Positions 25,641 to 41,655 of a stretch of DNA of 64,000 bases are shown here, one piece after another. How positions within the stretch are numbered: the first letter of the stretch is position 1; every line of letters begins with the position of its first letter. The stretch comes from Cephalopachus bancanus. Its lineage: Eukaryota; Chordata; Mammalia; Primates; Tarsiidae. The position numbers were made by a program, and so were the translations under genes. The DNA lies in NCBI GenBank assembly GCA_027257055.1, contig JAPVLO010000967.1:1-64000 (forward strand), written 5' to 3'. The notes beneath the pieces are model-generated. The model did no database searches. It saw nothing but the letters and a program-made list of their open reading frames with translations, and had not been told where the DNA came from.

Positions 25641-26245
25641 TTATTTTCAATTTTATATTTAAGGGGGAGGTAATAGATGCATGTGGTTAAAAAAAAAATG
25701 CCCAAAAAGCCAAATAGTAAACACAGTAAAAAGTAAGTTTCCCTGGGACAGGACCCCACCCTCCCTTCCGACATCCCAGAGGCAACCTATCACCAACTTC
25801 CTGTCTTTCCAAGGACGCCCTGGGCATGTCTGAGTTCAGACATGGATTGTATGCCCGAAAACAACCTGTAGTGGCCCAAGGATGACCTGCACTCGGCTTC
25901 TTTTCACAGCCTTTGTTTTGATTACTTCAAACCTGTCAAAAAGTTTAAATAATAGTATAATGAATATTGATATGACCTTCACCCAGATTTACCAGTTCTT
26001 AGCATTTGCCACGTGTACTGCACCTCTTCTTTTGTCTACATGAACATGTGTTATTTCCATTTCTCCATTTGTCCCCAAATGATTTTTATAGCTCTTCCTC
26101 CTGACTCACCCCCCCCCAAAGAATTCAATTCAGGATCTTTCATTGAATCTTGTCATGTTTCTTGAGTGCCCTATTTAATCTAGACCATTCTCCAGCCTTT
26201 TCCTTTCTTTTTTTAAAATCTTTTATGACATTGATATTAAGAGTC
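25640..26245. repeat. AT-rich remnants of old interspersed repeats, family unresolved
   Basis: Text such as ATATGACCTTCACCCAGATT and CCAGAGGCAACCTATCACC recurs in mammalian LINE-derived repeats; I cannot assign the family by eye. Confidence 0.5.
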
Positions 26246-26249
26246 CAGG

Positions 26250-26818
26250 CCAGGCTGGGCACAGTGGCTCATGTCTGTAACCCCAGCACTTTGGGAGATG
26301 TAGGCGAGGGGATTACTTGAGTAGTCCTGGCAACATAGCGAGAACTTGTCTCTACAATAAATTTTTTTTTTTTTTTTTTTTTTTTGAGTTGGAGTCTCAC
26401 TCTGTCGCCCAGACTGGAGTGCAGTGGCCGCTGGGTTCCAGCGATCCTTCTGCCTCAGCCTTCCAAGTAGCTGGAATTACAGGCGCACGCTACCACGCCC
26501 GGCTCATTTTGATTTATTGTAGAGATGAGGTCTCGCCAAGTTGCCCAGGCGGGTCTCGAACCCGTGGGTTCAGGCAGTCCACTCACCTCAGCCTCCCAAA
26601 GGCGCGGGATTACAGACTGAGCCACCAAGCCCGGCTTCTACAATAAATTTTTAAAAAAATTAGCCAGGTATGGTGGTGTATGCCTGTAGTTCCAGCTACT
26701 TGAGAGACTGAGGCAGAAAGATCTTCCGAGCCCAGTAGGTTGAGGCTGCAGTGTCCATGAATGTGCCATTGCACTCCAGCCTGGGTGATGGAGTGAGACT
26801 TCAACCCAGAAAGAGAGA
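26250..26818 (+). repeat. Older + Alu split in its linker by a minus Alu
   Basis: Left arm at 26250-26366 and right arm from 26637 belong to one copy. TCTACAATAAATTTTT is perfect at 26351-26366 and 26637-26652, flanking the intruder. Confidence 0.95.
26367..26636 (-). repeat. Alu, divergent type, inserted in an Alu linker
   Basis: Begins with poly-T and GAGTTGGAGTCTC and ends GCCACCAAGCCCGGCT; about 20 bases of the right arm are deleted (GGCCGCTGGGTTCCAGCG). Confidence 0.92.
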
Positions 26819-28470
26819 GAGAGAGTCCAGGCCAATTGTTTGGATTTGTCTGATTGCTTCTTCCTGATTGGAGTCAGGTTCAGCAGCTCTGGCAGGAATA
26901 CCACACAGGTGACGCTGTGTCCTCTTCTGTGCATCTTAGTGGGAGGCACTTAGTGTCCACTTGTCACCTTCTTGGTGAGGCTTAATTGGATCACTTGGTT
27001 GAGGAGGTGGCTACAACCAAGGTCACAGCAAGTTGATGCAGAGCCCCTGACACACTCCCTCTCCCTCCTCTCACTCCCTCCCTCTCTCCTCCCCTGCACC
27101 CCTACCACCCCCAGGCTAGTGTGGTCCCTGTGGCAAATCCTGGGGCTGTAGGGTAGAGCCCTGAGGCTGGGGCAGCAGGGTAGGGGGAGGACTGGCCAAC
27201 AGCTCAGGAGCCCCTGTTGGCAGATGCTGTTTCCCCATTCTGCTGAACCTGGGGGTAGCACTTGGAGGCTGTGTCTCTGTCCTGTTTCCCAGCAGTGACT
27301 TGAGGTGGTGTATTTACTCTATCACGGGGAGTGTTCTGTGTTGGCACCAAGAGATCTGTTCTGGCCTGTCAGAGCTGGAGCTATGCTGTTCCCTTTCAGG
27401 GACATCTGGTAATGTGTCTTCCATGTCCTCCACTGATGGACATAAAGGCCACCTCCCCGTCTCCTCCTACTCTTAACAGTACTACAAGGGCTGCCCTGCT
27501 GCATGGTTCAGACGTGTGAGGCAGGAGCCATGCTGCAGCTGTCCCATGACTGAGTAGAAGTTCCTGGATAGAGGAGGAGAGAGCAACAAGGGAAGTGGGG
27601 GTGGGGGGAGACAGGGCACAGGTGTCCTGGGAACAGCAGGTGGAAAATGGCTCCAGCTGAGAAGCCAGCAAGCCCCAGGGAAATCAGGTGACTCTCAAGG
27701 TCACTCAGCAAGCTGGTGGCAGAGTCAGGTGGAGGGTTCAGAAACCCCCAATGCCCAGGACCGTTCCTGCACTGCTTCTGTGGAGTGGCCTGGACTTGGG
27801 TCTAGGTGGCTCCACAGAGGATACTCCTCTGCCCCTGACCCAGGCTGGATTGTGGAAGCCTACAATTGCAGGGGTCCCTCCTAGCCACTCTGGCTCTTAG
27901 CCTCTGACCTGTGGGGGAGGTTCTCACCTTTGGGGGATGTCTTGAGGGGTCCCAGCCTAGGCACTGGCTGGGAGACCACTGAGCCCTCTTGGGCTCATGA
28001 CTCCTCACCCCCGCCAAGGAGGAGCCATTTGAGAGGGTCAGCAGCCCCCACTTGCAGGGTGGGTCTGTAGCAAGGCTGGTGCTGGGAGCCATGACTCCAG
28101 TCCTCAGAACTGAGAGTTACCACCAGTCCATTGGACAAATGGGAAACTGAGTCCCAGAGTCACAGCCAATAGAGTAAAGGTGACGATTTTAGCTCTTCTC
28201 TCTCCTTTCCAGATCCTCTGAGGCCTTCAAAGCCCCACTCCTCCAGGAAGCCCACTCTGAGCACTCCTGGGCTTGCCCCTTCCTCTGAGCATCACCATCT
28301 GTGCTCCTCATGGCTGCTTCTCCCTCCTCCTCCTTCCCTCCTCTCTCTCCTCCCTCATCCCAGCTAGTGTTGTCCCAATGGCAGTTCCTGAGGGCACAGT
28401 GTGGGGCACTAAGACAGGGAGCAACCAGGAGTAGGGGGGACTGTCAGAACAGCTCAGGAGCCTGACACAA

Positions 28471-28684
28471 TGGCACTGGAAGCCCCCTTGCCACCTGGCA
28501 GAATACATGCCAGGCCCCGCAGAAACCAGCCCTTAGAGCAATTCTGGGCAGGGTATTTAGGGAGGACTCCGAAAGCTCGTGGGGTCCCAGAGCTCCAGGG
28601 TCTGTCTCCACCTTTCCGCCAGGCCAGCATCACACTGCCCTGACGCCTTTGCTCAGGCTGTCACACCAGCTTGGGCTGCCTTTC
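28471..28684 (+). repeat. Local duplication in CSK intron 1, copy 1
   Basis: Starts TGGCACTGGAAGCCCC and contains TACATGCCAGGCC, AGAAACCAGCCCTTA, GGGGTCCCAGAGC and GACGCCTTTGCT, in the same order as the copy at 29735. Confidence 0.85.
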
Positions 28685-28699
28685 AGGATGCTTGCTCGA

Positions 28700-28890
28700 G
28701 GTATGACCTTAGGCAAGGCTGCCGTGCCCCTCTGGGCTTTGCCTGGGGTCCTCATCTGCCAAATGGGGATAATAATGGCCCCTGAGTCTCAGAGCTGGAG
28801 GATTCGATGAGCATAACATGCCAAGGACAGGGCCTGGCACAGAATAAGTGCCCAGAAAACAGAGCCTGTTATTATTTTTATTATTATCAT
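28700..28890 (+). repeat. MIR remnant
   Basis: TGACCTTAGGCAAG, CCAAATGGGGATAATAATGG and GGGCCTGGCACAGAATAAG follow the MIR order. Confidence 0.75.
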
Positions 28891-29094
28891 CAAGGTAGTG
28901 GGGAGGTAGCAGCAGCTACAGTCCAGGAAGGGAGTGTTTGCAAACTGACAGCTGGAAGGGTGACTAACTGCAGCAGCCTCCACGCCCTCCTGTGGTGACA
29001 GCAGTGTGGGGAGGGAGAGGGGGAGGTGTGGAGACGGGCAGAGCTGGCAGGGTCCCTATGCAAAGGGGCCTGAAGGTTGGGGCCCAGCCAGCCA

Positions 29095-29210
29095 CAGTGG
29101 GACCCCAGTTCAAGTTCTGGGCTGTCACCCCCGACTGGCTGTGTGACTTCAGGCAAGTCGTTCAGTCACTTAAGCCTCAACCTTGTGCTTCTGTAAAATG
29201 GGAGTGAGAA
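29095..29210 (+). repeat. MIR remnant
   Basis: GGCTGTGTGACTTCAGGCAA and CTGTAAAATGGGAGTGAGAA are MIR core text. Confidence 0.75.
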
Positions 29211-29734
29211 GGGGTCCCAGCTCCCCCATTGCATGCTGTCCCTGGGGCCCGGGGGGCTGGTGCCCTGTACTCACAGTGGCTCCATCGTGTGAATAGGGGC
29301 AGGCTCCAGACTCTTTCCTTGGGCCTCAGTGTCCCTGCCTAGACAGTGGAGCCTGTCTAGACAGTGGGGTGGATGGGCGCCCTCTGGGACAGGGAAGGTC
29401 CTGTGTGCTGAGAGGAAGCGAAGCCCTTTTGTCCAGGGAAGTAGGGACATGCCAGACACCTCTAAGTTCAGGGTTTCACTCCACTCTCCACAGCCTGCCC
29501 GCAGAGGATCCCTGTCCCCCCTTTCAAGCTCAGAAGGGCTGAGTCATTCACCCCAAGCTGCATGCTCGGCAGAGCTGGCTCCTAAGGCCAGGCCAGCCTG
29601 AGTGTGGAGCCCGGAGCCAGGCCTAGAGGAGGGGGTGTTTCCCTGCTCTTTTTTCCCTGCATCTCCAAGACCACATGCTCCCCAGCTGAAGCCCCGGGCC
29701 CGTCGCCCTCAGAATCCAGCCTGGCTCCTCACAT

Positions 29735-29947
29735 TGGCACTGGAAGCCCCTCTGCCACCCAGCAGAGTACATGCCAGGCCCTCCAGAAACCAGCCCTTAC
29801 AGTGACCCTGGGAGAGTGCTCAGGGAAGACTCCTGAAACTCATGGGGTCCCAGAGCCCCAGGGTCTGCCCCTACCTTCCCCCACCAGCGGCTCCCACCAG
29901 GCCTGACGCCTTTGCTTAGGCTGCCACACCAGCCTGGGCTGCCCTCC
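29735..29947 (+). repeat. Local duplication in CSK intron 1, copy 2
   Basis: Collinear with 28471-28684 over about 213 bases with scattered substitutions and small indels; the offset is about 1264 bases. Confidence 0.85.
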
Positions 29948-30365
29948 CGGCCCACCTGGTGCCTAAGTCCCTCATCCCCCATGCTCCCTCCTCCAGGGAG
30001 CCTGCTAAGCTCTAGTCCTTGCTGTCTTCATGCTCTCAGCACTTGCACCTGAATGTCTTCTCCCACTACCTGGCCTGGGTGTGGGCAGCAGTGTTCATGA
30101 ACCTGGCCTCTGGACCTCGTCCATCCTGAACGAGGCTGGCAATGAAGCTCGGAGAAGCGTTTCTCTTCCAACGTACCCTGACCTTGGAGAAACCCTGGCC
30201 CTGTCTAAGCCTCAGTTTCCTCACCTGTAGAAAAAGGCAGTAGCTCCAGCTACTGTACTTACTGAGATGGGACTAAGGGGCCTCTGGGCTGGGGCCACAA
30301 ATAATGTGTGCACACAGGGTCAGGTGGCTGCTCACAGGGCGTGGGGGTGTCTGAGGTAGCTTTTT

Positions 30366-30652
30366 TTTTTTTTTTGAGTTGGAGTCTCACTCTGTCGCCC
30401 AGACTGGAATGCAGTGGCCAGGAGGCCACTGCAACCTCGACCTGCTGGGCTCCAGCAATCCTTCCGCCTCAGCCTTCCAAGTAGCTGGAACTACAGGTGC
30501 GCGCTACCGTGCCCGGCTAATTTTTTGACTTATTGTAGAGATGAGGTCTTGCCAAGTTGCCCAGGTGGGTCTTGAACCTACGGGCTTAGGCAATCCACTC
30601 ACCTCAGCCTCCCAAAGTGCTGGGATTACAGGCTGAGCCACCAAGCCCAGCT
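30366..30652 (-). repeat. Alu, divergent type, with 14-bp target duplication
   Basis: TGAGGTAGCTTTTT is perfect at 30352-30365 and 30653-30666. Confidence 0.95.
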
Positions 30653-30803
30653 TGAGGTAGCTTTTTAGGGCAACTTTATTGCCACAAATATACAGTAGAT
30701 CCTTGAATGATGTGGGGGTTAAGGGTACCGACTTTCGCCCCTTGCCACCACACAGTCAAAAGTAGCAAATTAACTTCTGTTTCCTCAAAAACTTAACCAC
30801 GGC

Positions 30804-31103
30804 CGGGCACAGTGGCTCATGCCTATAATCCCAGCACTTCGGGAGGCTGAGGTGAGAGAATTGCCTGAGCCCAAGGATTCGAGACCAGCCTGGGCAACTT
30901 GGCAAGACCTCATCTCCACAATAAATCAAAAAATTAGCTGGGCATGGTGGCGTGTGCCTGTAGTTCCAGCTACTTGGAAGGGTGAGGCGGAAGGATCGCC
31001 TGAACCCAGCTGGTTGAGGCTGTGGTGGCCGTAAGCATGCCACTGCACTCCAGTCTGGGCATCAGAATGAGACTCCGACTCAAAAAAAAAAACCAAAAAA
31101 AAC
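30804..31103 (+). repeat. Alu
   Basis: Full copy; CTTAACCA before and after it is a short target duplication. Confidence 0.9.
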
Positions 31104-31394
31104 CTTAACCATTGACAGCCTCCTGTTGACTGAAAGCCTTATTGATACCATAAACAGTCAGTGAACACTTTTTTTGTATATTGTGTGTACCATATACTGG
31201 GTTTTTACAACAAAATAAGAAAATGTTATTAAAACCGTAGGAAAGAGAAAATAGATTCACTGTGTATTAAGTGGAAGTAGATCATAATATGGGTCTTCAT
31301 CCTCGTCATCACTTTGAGTAGCTGGAAGAGGAGGGGCTGGTCTTACTATCTCAGGGAAAAGAAGCAGGCACACTCCATGTCACTTTTATTTCAG

Positions 31395-31750
31395 GTCTGG
31401 TGGCACTTGCCTATAGTCCCAGCTAGTCAAGAGGCTGAGGTGAGGATCTCTTGAGCCCAGGAGTTTGAGGCCAGCCTGGGCAATATAGCAAGATCTCCTC
31501 TCTTTTATAAAACTTGAAAAAAAAAACATTTTTTTTTGAATCAGCGTCTCTATCACCCAGGCTGGAGTGCAGTGGCATGCTCATGGCTCTCAGTAGCCTT
31601 GACCTCCTGGGCTCAGGCAATTCTTCCACCACTCAGCCTCCTGAGCTGGGACTACATGGCCTCCTAAATTTTTGACTCTTTTGTAGAGACAAGGTCTTAC
31701 TATGTTTTCCAGGCTGGGCTCAAGTGATCCTCCCGCCTCAGCCTCCCAAC
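31395..31750. repeat. Two partial Alus, + then -
   Basis: A plus fragment (31395-31515) meets a minus fragment (31530-31750) at an A-tail/T-tail junction. Confidence 0.8.
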
Positions 31751-31778
31751 AATTTTTTTAAATAAAAAAATCCATTTG

Positions 31779-32432
<654 letters not shown>

Positions 32433-33331
32433 CACACATCACAAGGGTATAGCTCGGTGAATTGCCACAGAGCAAACCCACTTCATGATGGGGCTCAGAC
32501 GGTCCGTATAACCTAAGGTCCCCTTGTTCCCCTCCCAGTCTCCCCCACCCCAAGAACTATTGTCCTGTCAGCTTGGGTGGGTTTGGCTAGATCTTGAAAC
32601 TTATAAGGCAGAGCCATGCAGTGTGTGCTTTCCTGTGTCTGGCTTCGTGGGTAACATGTTCGGAAACGTATCACAACTTTTCAATGCTGTCGTTCACTCG
32701 AGCTTGCTGTTCCCAGGATTCCATTTGTGACTGTGCCTGTTCTCCCCTTCCCTCTTGGTGGGCACTGGGCAATTCCCCGTTTGAGGTCTGTAACACATTG
32801 TACTGCCCTGAGCCCCCCTGTCCCTGTCTTGGTGGACACGTGCCCTGTGTTCTCTTGGGGGTCAGTGTCATTGAGATGCTGCCTGGACAAGCTGTTACAG
32901 GTGAAGAACTGCGGACCCACAGGGTACAAGTGACTGTCCCAGGTCACACAGTGCCTGCCCTGGGCCCCTTTGCCCTGAAATCTAGGTAGCTGGCACTGGC
33001 CTGGGGCTGATGGGTGGGGAGGCCTGGTGCCACTAACCCTCCCAGCCCACTTTGCTCTTCCTGGCCATTCTGTCAGGCGGAGCCCCTGTGGACTTAGGGT
33101 TGGTGGCCCCCTCCGTCCCTGGGGACCCTCCGTCCTTCTCCTCCTCCTCCTCCTCTTCCTCCTCTATCCAATGCCCTCAGCCTGCTGGGGCTGGCGAGAC
33201 CAGTACTTGCTCCAAGCCCCAGCTCAGGAAGCATTTGGTGCCCTGTCATCATACTCCTTGGGGAAGGAGCTGAACCTCTGTGATGGGGGTCTTCTCATGT
33301 CCCTCCTCAGTTTTCACCCTCCTTCCTGCAG
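32433..33331. other. CSK intron 1, last part
   Basis: Mostly unique, with a (TCC)n stretch at 33137-33170 and reverse MIR-like text at about 32870-32960. Ends in the acceptor of the CSK start-codon exon. Confidence 0.5.
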
Positions 33332-33396
33332 CTCTAATGGTACCAAGTGACAGATCGACTCTCCTGTAACTCGGGGACGCCAGAGCTCCTGAGAAG
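33332..33396 (+). other. CSK: CSK 5' UTR part of the start-codon exon
   Basis: A polypyrimidine tract and CTTCCTGCAG place an acceptor at 33331, so about 65 bases of leader precede the ATG at 33397. A CTCAG at 33310 is a weaker alternative acceptor. The leader holds its own ATG at 33337, in a frame that stops at 33369, 27 bases before the main start. Confidence 0.7.
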
Positions 33397-37549
<4,153 letters not shown>

Positions 37550-38205
37550 CCACCAGCCGCGCCCAGTCCTGGGCCTGTGGGGACTGAACCTGGAAGGCCG
37601 TGGACCTGGTGGCCCTGCTCGTGGGGCTCGAGCCTGGACTGAGCCCCAGAGGGCTGGCAGCCTCTTTCCACTGTCCCAGCCTGCGCCCTCTGGCCCCAGG
37701 GACCCCGCTGAGGCCCGGCCCCTTCTCTTGGACCCGTGTGTGGGGCTCGGGGAGTCCACGGGGCCAGGGAGGGAGGAGATTGGAGAGCAGGGGCAGCGCC
37801 CCACCATGCCGGGTCCCGGCCCATCGCTCGCCTTCTTAGAGTTTTATTCCTTTCCTTTTTTGAGATTTTTTTCCGTGTGTTTATTTTTTATTATTTTTCA
37901 AGATAAGAAGAAAGTACCCAGCAAATGGGCATTTTACAAGAAGTACGAATCTTATTTTCCTTTCCTGCCCATGAGGGTGGGGGATCTGGGCTCCTCTCTA
38001 GGGACCCATCGCCCCAGCCTGTCCCCCTTCCGTGTTTCATGTCCCGTGTCGCCTCGGTCGCCCCGTGTTTGCGCTTGACCATGTTGCACTGTTTGCATGC
38101 GCCCGAGGCAGACGTCTGTCGGGGGCTTGGATTTCGTGTGCGCTGCCACGGCCCACCTGCCTTGTGAGATGGAACCGTAATAAACCACGCCATGAGGACA
38201 CCGCC
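37550..38205 (+). other. CSK: CSK 3' UTR and polyadenylation region
   Basis: After the TGA at 37547-37549 about 650 bases of GC-rich 3' UTR lead to an AATAAA at 38179-38184. The UTR contains a T-rich stretch around 37845-37900. The cleavage site is expected 10-30 bases after the signal. No other AATAAA lies between stop and signal. Confidence 0.8.
38179..38184 (+). promoter_or_regulatory. CSK polyadenylation signal AATAAA
   Basis: Canonical hexamer 630 bases after the CSK stop codon, followed by GT/C-rich sequence. Confidence 0.8.
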
Positions 38206-39270
38206 GCCGGCCTCGGCGCTTCCTCCGCCGAGCCCGCCTGTCCTGCCCGGTTGTCCCCCCATGCCATCTTGTCCATCCCCCTGTCTCTGTGAATGGGGCC
38301 GGGTGGGAGCATGGCCGGGAGATGTAGCCGCCGCTTTGTGTCAGCTGCACGAGCGAGTGTCCTGTGTCTGCCGTGGGGGGTGCCCACAGCCCGTCCGCTC
38401 CGTCCAGCCGCCACTCAGGCCTGGCTCTAGGCCCCGTCCACAGGTGCTCTGAGGGCTCCGGCTGCCTCTCCTGCTGTGTCATTCAAGCCTTTTGCACATG
38501 GAGGGCTGGAGCCAGGGATCTTGGGGGAGCCCAGGCCTGACAGATGGGGATGGGCTTCTAGTTGGGCCTCTGTTCAAGAGTACAAAAAAGAGTGGTGGGC
38601 CCAGGAGCTGGACAGGCATCCCTGGTGGGAGACGAGTACCTCAGGCCTCCGAAGCTGCTGGCCCTGGAAGGTGATGGGAAAACAGGCTCTGAGCAGCTGG
38701 TCCTCACATTTCGCTCATGGTGGAACAGTGCTCCCTGTCCCCACCCCCAGCACATGCCAAGCCCTGTGCCCTTCTGGACTTTGCAGAGGAGAGGGGAGGT
38801 CCAGGCACCCTCCAGTGACTGGCTACTGATTGTCCCCCTCACTTGGGTTGTCCAGGAGCAGTGGTCAGTGAAGCTGGGGGGGCTTGACTCCTTCACTGAG
38901 ACAGGCAGTGGGAATTCCCTGTATCCAGTGTGGCTGTGACCCTGGTGTTCTGACTTTGAAGACTGCCTTGTGTCTGTCCCTCGGCCCCACTGCGGCTCCA
39001 TCCACCATCTTCTCTCTCCTGACCCAGTGCAACAGCCTCCCCACCTCTCCTAGTCCATCCTTTGCATACGCCAGACTCGTGTTTCTAAAACTAGACCGAC
39101 AATATACTTCCGTAGCTGCTGTGTGCTAGGACCGGGGTTCAGCAGGGAGCAAAACAGACCTTGTGGGGTTCACGGTTGGGAAGACAGATAATCACACACA
39201 GGCTATCAAAGTGCTATCAGAAATGCATAACATGGGAATCTATGTTGGTCAGGGAGGGCCTCCTGAAAGA
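38206..39270. other. Intergenic, CSK to LMAN1L, unique part
   Basis: GC-rich for about 250 bases after the CSK poly(A) signal, then ordinary sequence. No exon or clear repeat recognised. Confidence 0.45.
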
Positions 39271-39274
39271 AGCA

Positions 39275-39865
39275 GCGTTTATTTATTTTGGAATTGTAGT
39301 CTCACTGGTACCCAGTCTGGAGTGTAGTGGCATGCTTACAGCCACTGCAGCCTCAACCTGCTGGGTTCAGGTGATCCTTCCACTTTAGCCTTCCAAGTAA
39401 CGAACTACTGGCATGTACCACCACACCCATCTAATTTTTTTTTTTTGAGTCAAATTCTCACTCTGTCACCCAGGCTGGAGGGCAATGGTATGTTCATTGC
39501 CACCGTAGTCTTGACCTGCTGGGCTCAGGCAATCCTTCCACTTCAGCCTTCCAAGTAGCTAGAACTACAGGCACCTACCACACCCGGCTTATTTTTTGAT
39601 TTATTGCAGAGACGAGGTCTGACCAAGTTACCCAGGCTGGTCTCGAACCCCTGAGCTCAGGCAATCTTCTTGCCTCAGCCTCCCAAAGTACTGGGATTAC
39701 AGGCTTGAGCCACCATGCCCGGCCTTAGTTTCTTAATTTTATTGTAGAGATGAGGTCTTGCCATGTTGCCCAGGCTGGTCTTGAACCCGTGGGCTCAGGC
39801 AGTTCTCTCGCCTCTGCCTCCCAAAGTTCTGGGATTACAGGAATGAGCTACTGCGCTTGGCTATG
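39275..39865 (-). repeat. Older Alu split in its linker by another Alu
   Basis: Old right arm at 39275-39432, complete inserted copy at 39433-39724, old left arm at 39725-39865. Confidence 0.85.
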
Positions 39866-40498
39866 AAGCAGCATTTAAACTGATTAGAAGCATGAGCACG
39901 GGTGGGGGTTGGCAGCATGCCAGGAAGAAATGCTGAGACTGTAGCAGGGGCAGCTTTGTCCCAGGATCTCAGAGAAGGTGGTGAGGATGTAGACAGCCTA
40001 GGGCTGAGGCGAGGCTGTGCCAGAGCTTGGCGTTACCCAGCCGGGAGTCACAGGGAAGCCAGTGACAGGTTTTGAACAGGAGGGTGACGGGTCAGATAGG
40101 TCATTTTGAAGCGATCACTCCTGTCTACTAGTAGAGAAGGTTTGAAGGGAACTCAGTGAGGAGGGGTCCAGGTGAGAAACGACCAGAGAGGAAAGAGGTA
40201 GAACTGCCCAAATGTGCTCATGGGTTCAGTACAAGGGGACAAGGTGGCTCACATTCCAGAGGGGCATTGCCAGTTCTGTTCAAGGCATGTTGGGCTTCAA
40301 GTGAGCCTTTGAAGCCGCCAAGAGGTGCTGGGAAGTTGTTGGAACCCAGAGCTGGAGAAGAGAGTTTGAGAGCCATCAACATCAACTTGAACCCATGGGC
40401 AAGGCAGATGAGGTCACTGTGGTAGGACACATAGAGGAGAGAAAAGCTCAGGGCCCTGCGTTGAGGAGTTCTTAGTACTGAAAGGTCAAGAGGAGCTG
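39866..40498. other. Unique intergenic sequence
   Basis: Nothing coding; text such as GGGAAGCCAGTGACAGGTTT and the following AGGAGGGTGACG may come from an old repeat that I cannot name. Confidence 0.4.
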
Positions 40499-40499
40499 G

Positions 40500-41052
40500 G
40501 CTGGGCACAGTGGCTCAGTCTGTAATCTCAGCACCTTGGGAGGCAGAGGCGGGAGGAGTGCTTAAAGCCAGGAGATCGAGACCAGCCTGGTCAGCATAGT
40601 GAGATACAAATAAATTAGCTAGGTGAGGCACACACCTGATGTCCCAGCTACTTGGGAGGCTGAGGCAGAAGGATCATCTGAGCCCAACAGGTTAAGGCTG
40701 CGGTCACTGAGTATGCCACTGCACTCCAGCCTGAGCAAGAGACTCCAGCTTTAAAAAAAAAGGAGGCTGGGCTCGGTGGCTCAGCCTGTAATCCCAGCAC
40801 TTTGGGAGGCTGAGGTGAGTGGATAGCCTGAACCCCGGGTTCGAGACTCGCCTGGGTAACTTGGTGAGACCTCATCTCTACAATAAATCCAAAAAAATGA
40901 GCCAGCCATGGTAGCGCGTGCCTGTAGTTCCAGCTACTTGGAAGGCTGAGGCAGAAGGATCGCCGGAGCCCAGCAGGTCGAGGCTGCAGTGGCCGGGAGC
41001 GGCCATTGCACTCCAGTCTGGGCGACAGAGTGAGACTCAAAAAAAAAAAAAG
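40500..41052 (+). repeat. Two Alus head to tail
   Basis: An older copy with a shortened left arm (40500-40763) and a full divergent-type copy (40766-41052). Confidence 0.88.
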
Positions 41053-41189
41053 ATCATTCTAGCTACAGTCTGGCCTGGAGATAAGGAGGTGGTAGGGAGA
41101 CTGCACTCAGCCAGGACAGTGATTGACGGTGGCTCAGGCTGGGAAAGCAGGTAGGGTGAAGCAGAAGATAACACAGCGGACACTCTGCC

Positions 41190-41330
41190 AAGCTGAGCAC
41201 TCACTGTCTACCAGGCCTGGGTTAACTATATTATGTAACTTTCCAGTCAACTCCCAGAGGTATACACTACTAATGTTCCCATATACAGATAAGGAAACTA
41301 AGGCTTAGAGAGATTAAGAAACCAGGTAGC
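41190..41330 (-). repeat. MIR remnant carrying two Alu insertions at one site
   Basis: GATAAGGAAACTAAGGCTTA then GAGATTAAGAAACCAGGTAG is reverse MIR; it resumes after 41929. Confidence 0.7.
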
Positions 41331-41331
41331 A

Positions 41332-41640
41332 GCCGGGCTCGGTGGCTCAGCCTGTAATCCCGCGCCTTTGGGAGGCTGAGGTGAGTGGATTGCCTGAGCC
41401 CGCGGGTTCGAGACCCGCCTGGGCAGCGAGACCTCGTCTCTACAATAAATCAAAAAATCAGCCGGGCGTGGTTGCGCATGCCTGTAATTCCAGCTACTTG
41501 GAAGGCTGAGGCGGAAGGATCGCCGGAGCCCAGCAGGTCGAGGCTGCGGTGGCCGGGAGCGGCCACTGCACTCCAGTCTGGGCGACAGAGTGAGACTCCA
41601 ACTCAAAAACAAAAAAACAAAAAACAAAAAAACAAAAAAA
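41332..41640 (+). repeat. Alu, divergent type, near consensus
   Basis: Very little decay; AGAAACCAGGTAGCA is perfect on both sides (41317-41331, 41641-41655). It is probably one of the youngest copies here. Confidence 0.96.
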
Positions 41641-41655
41641 AGAAACCAGGTAGCA

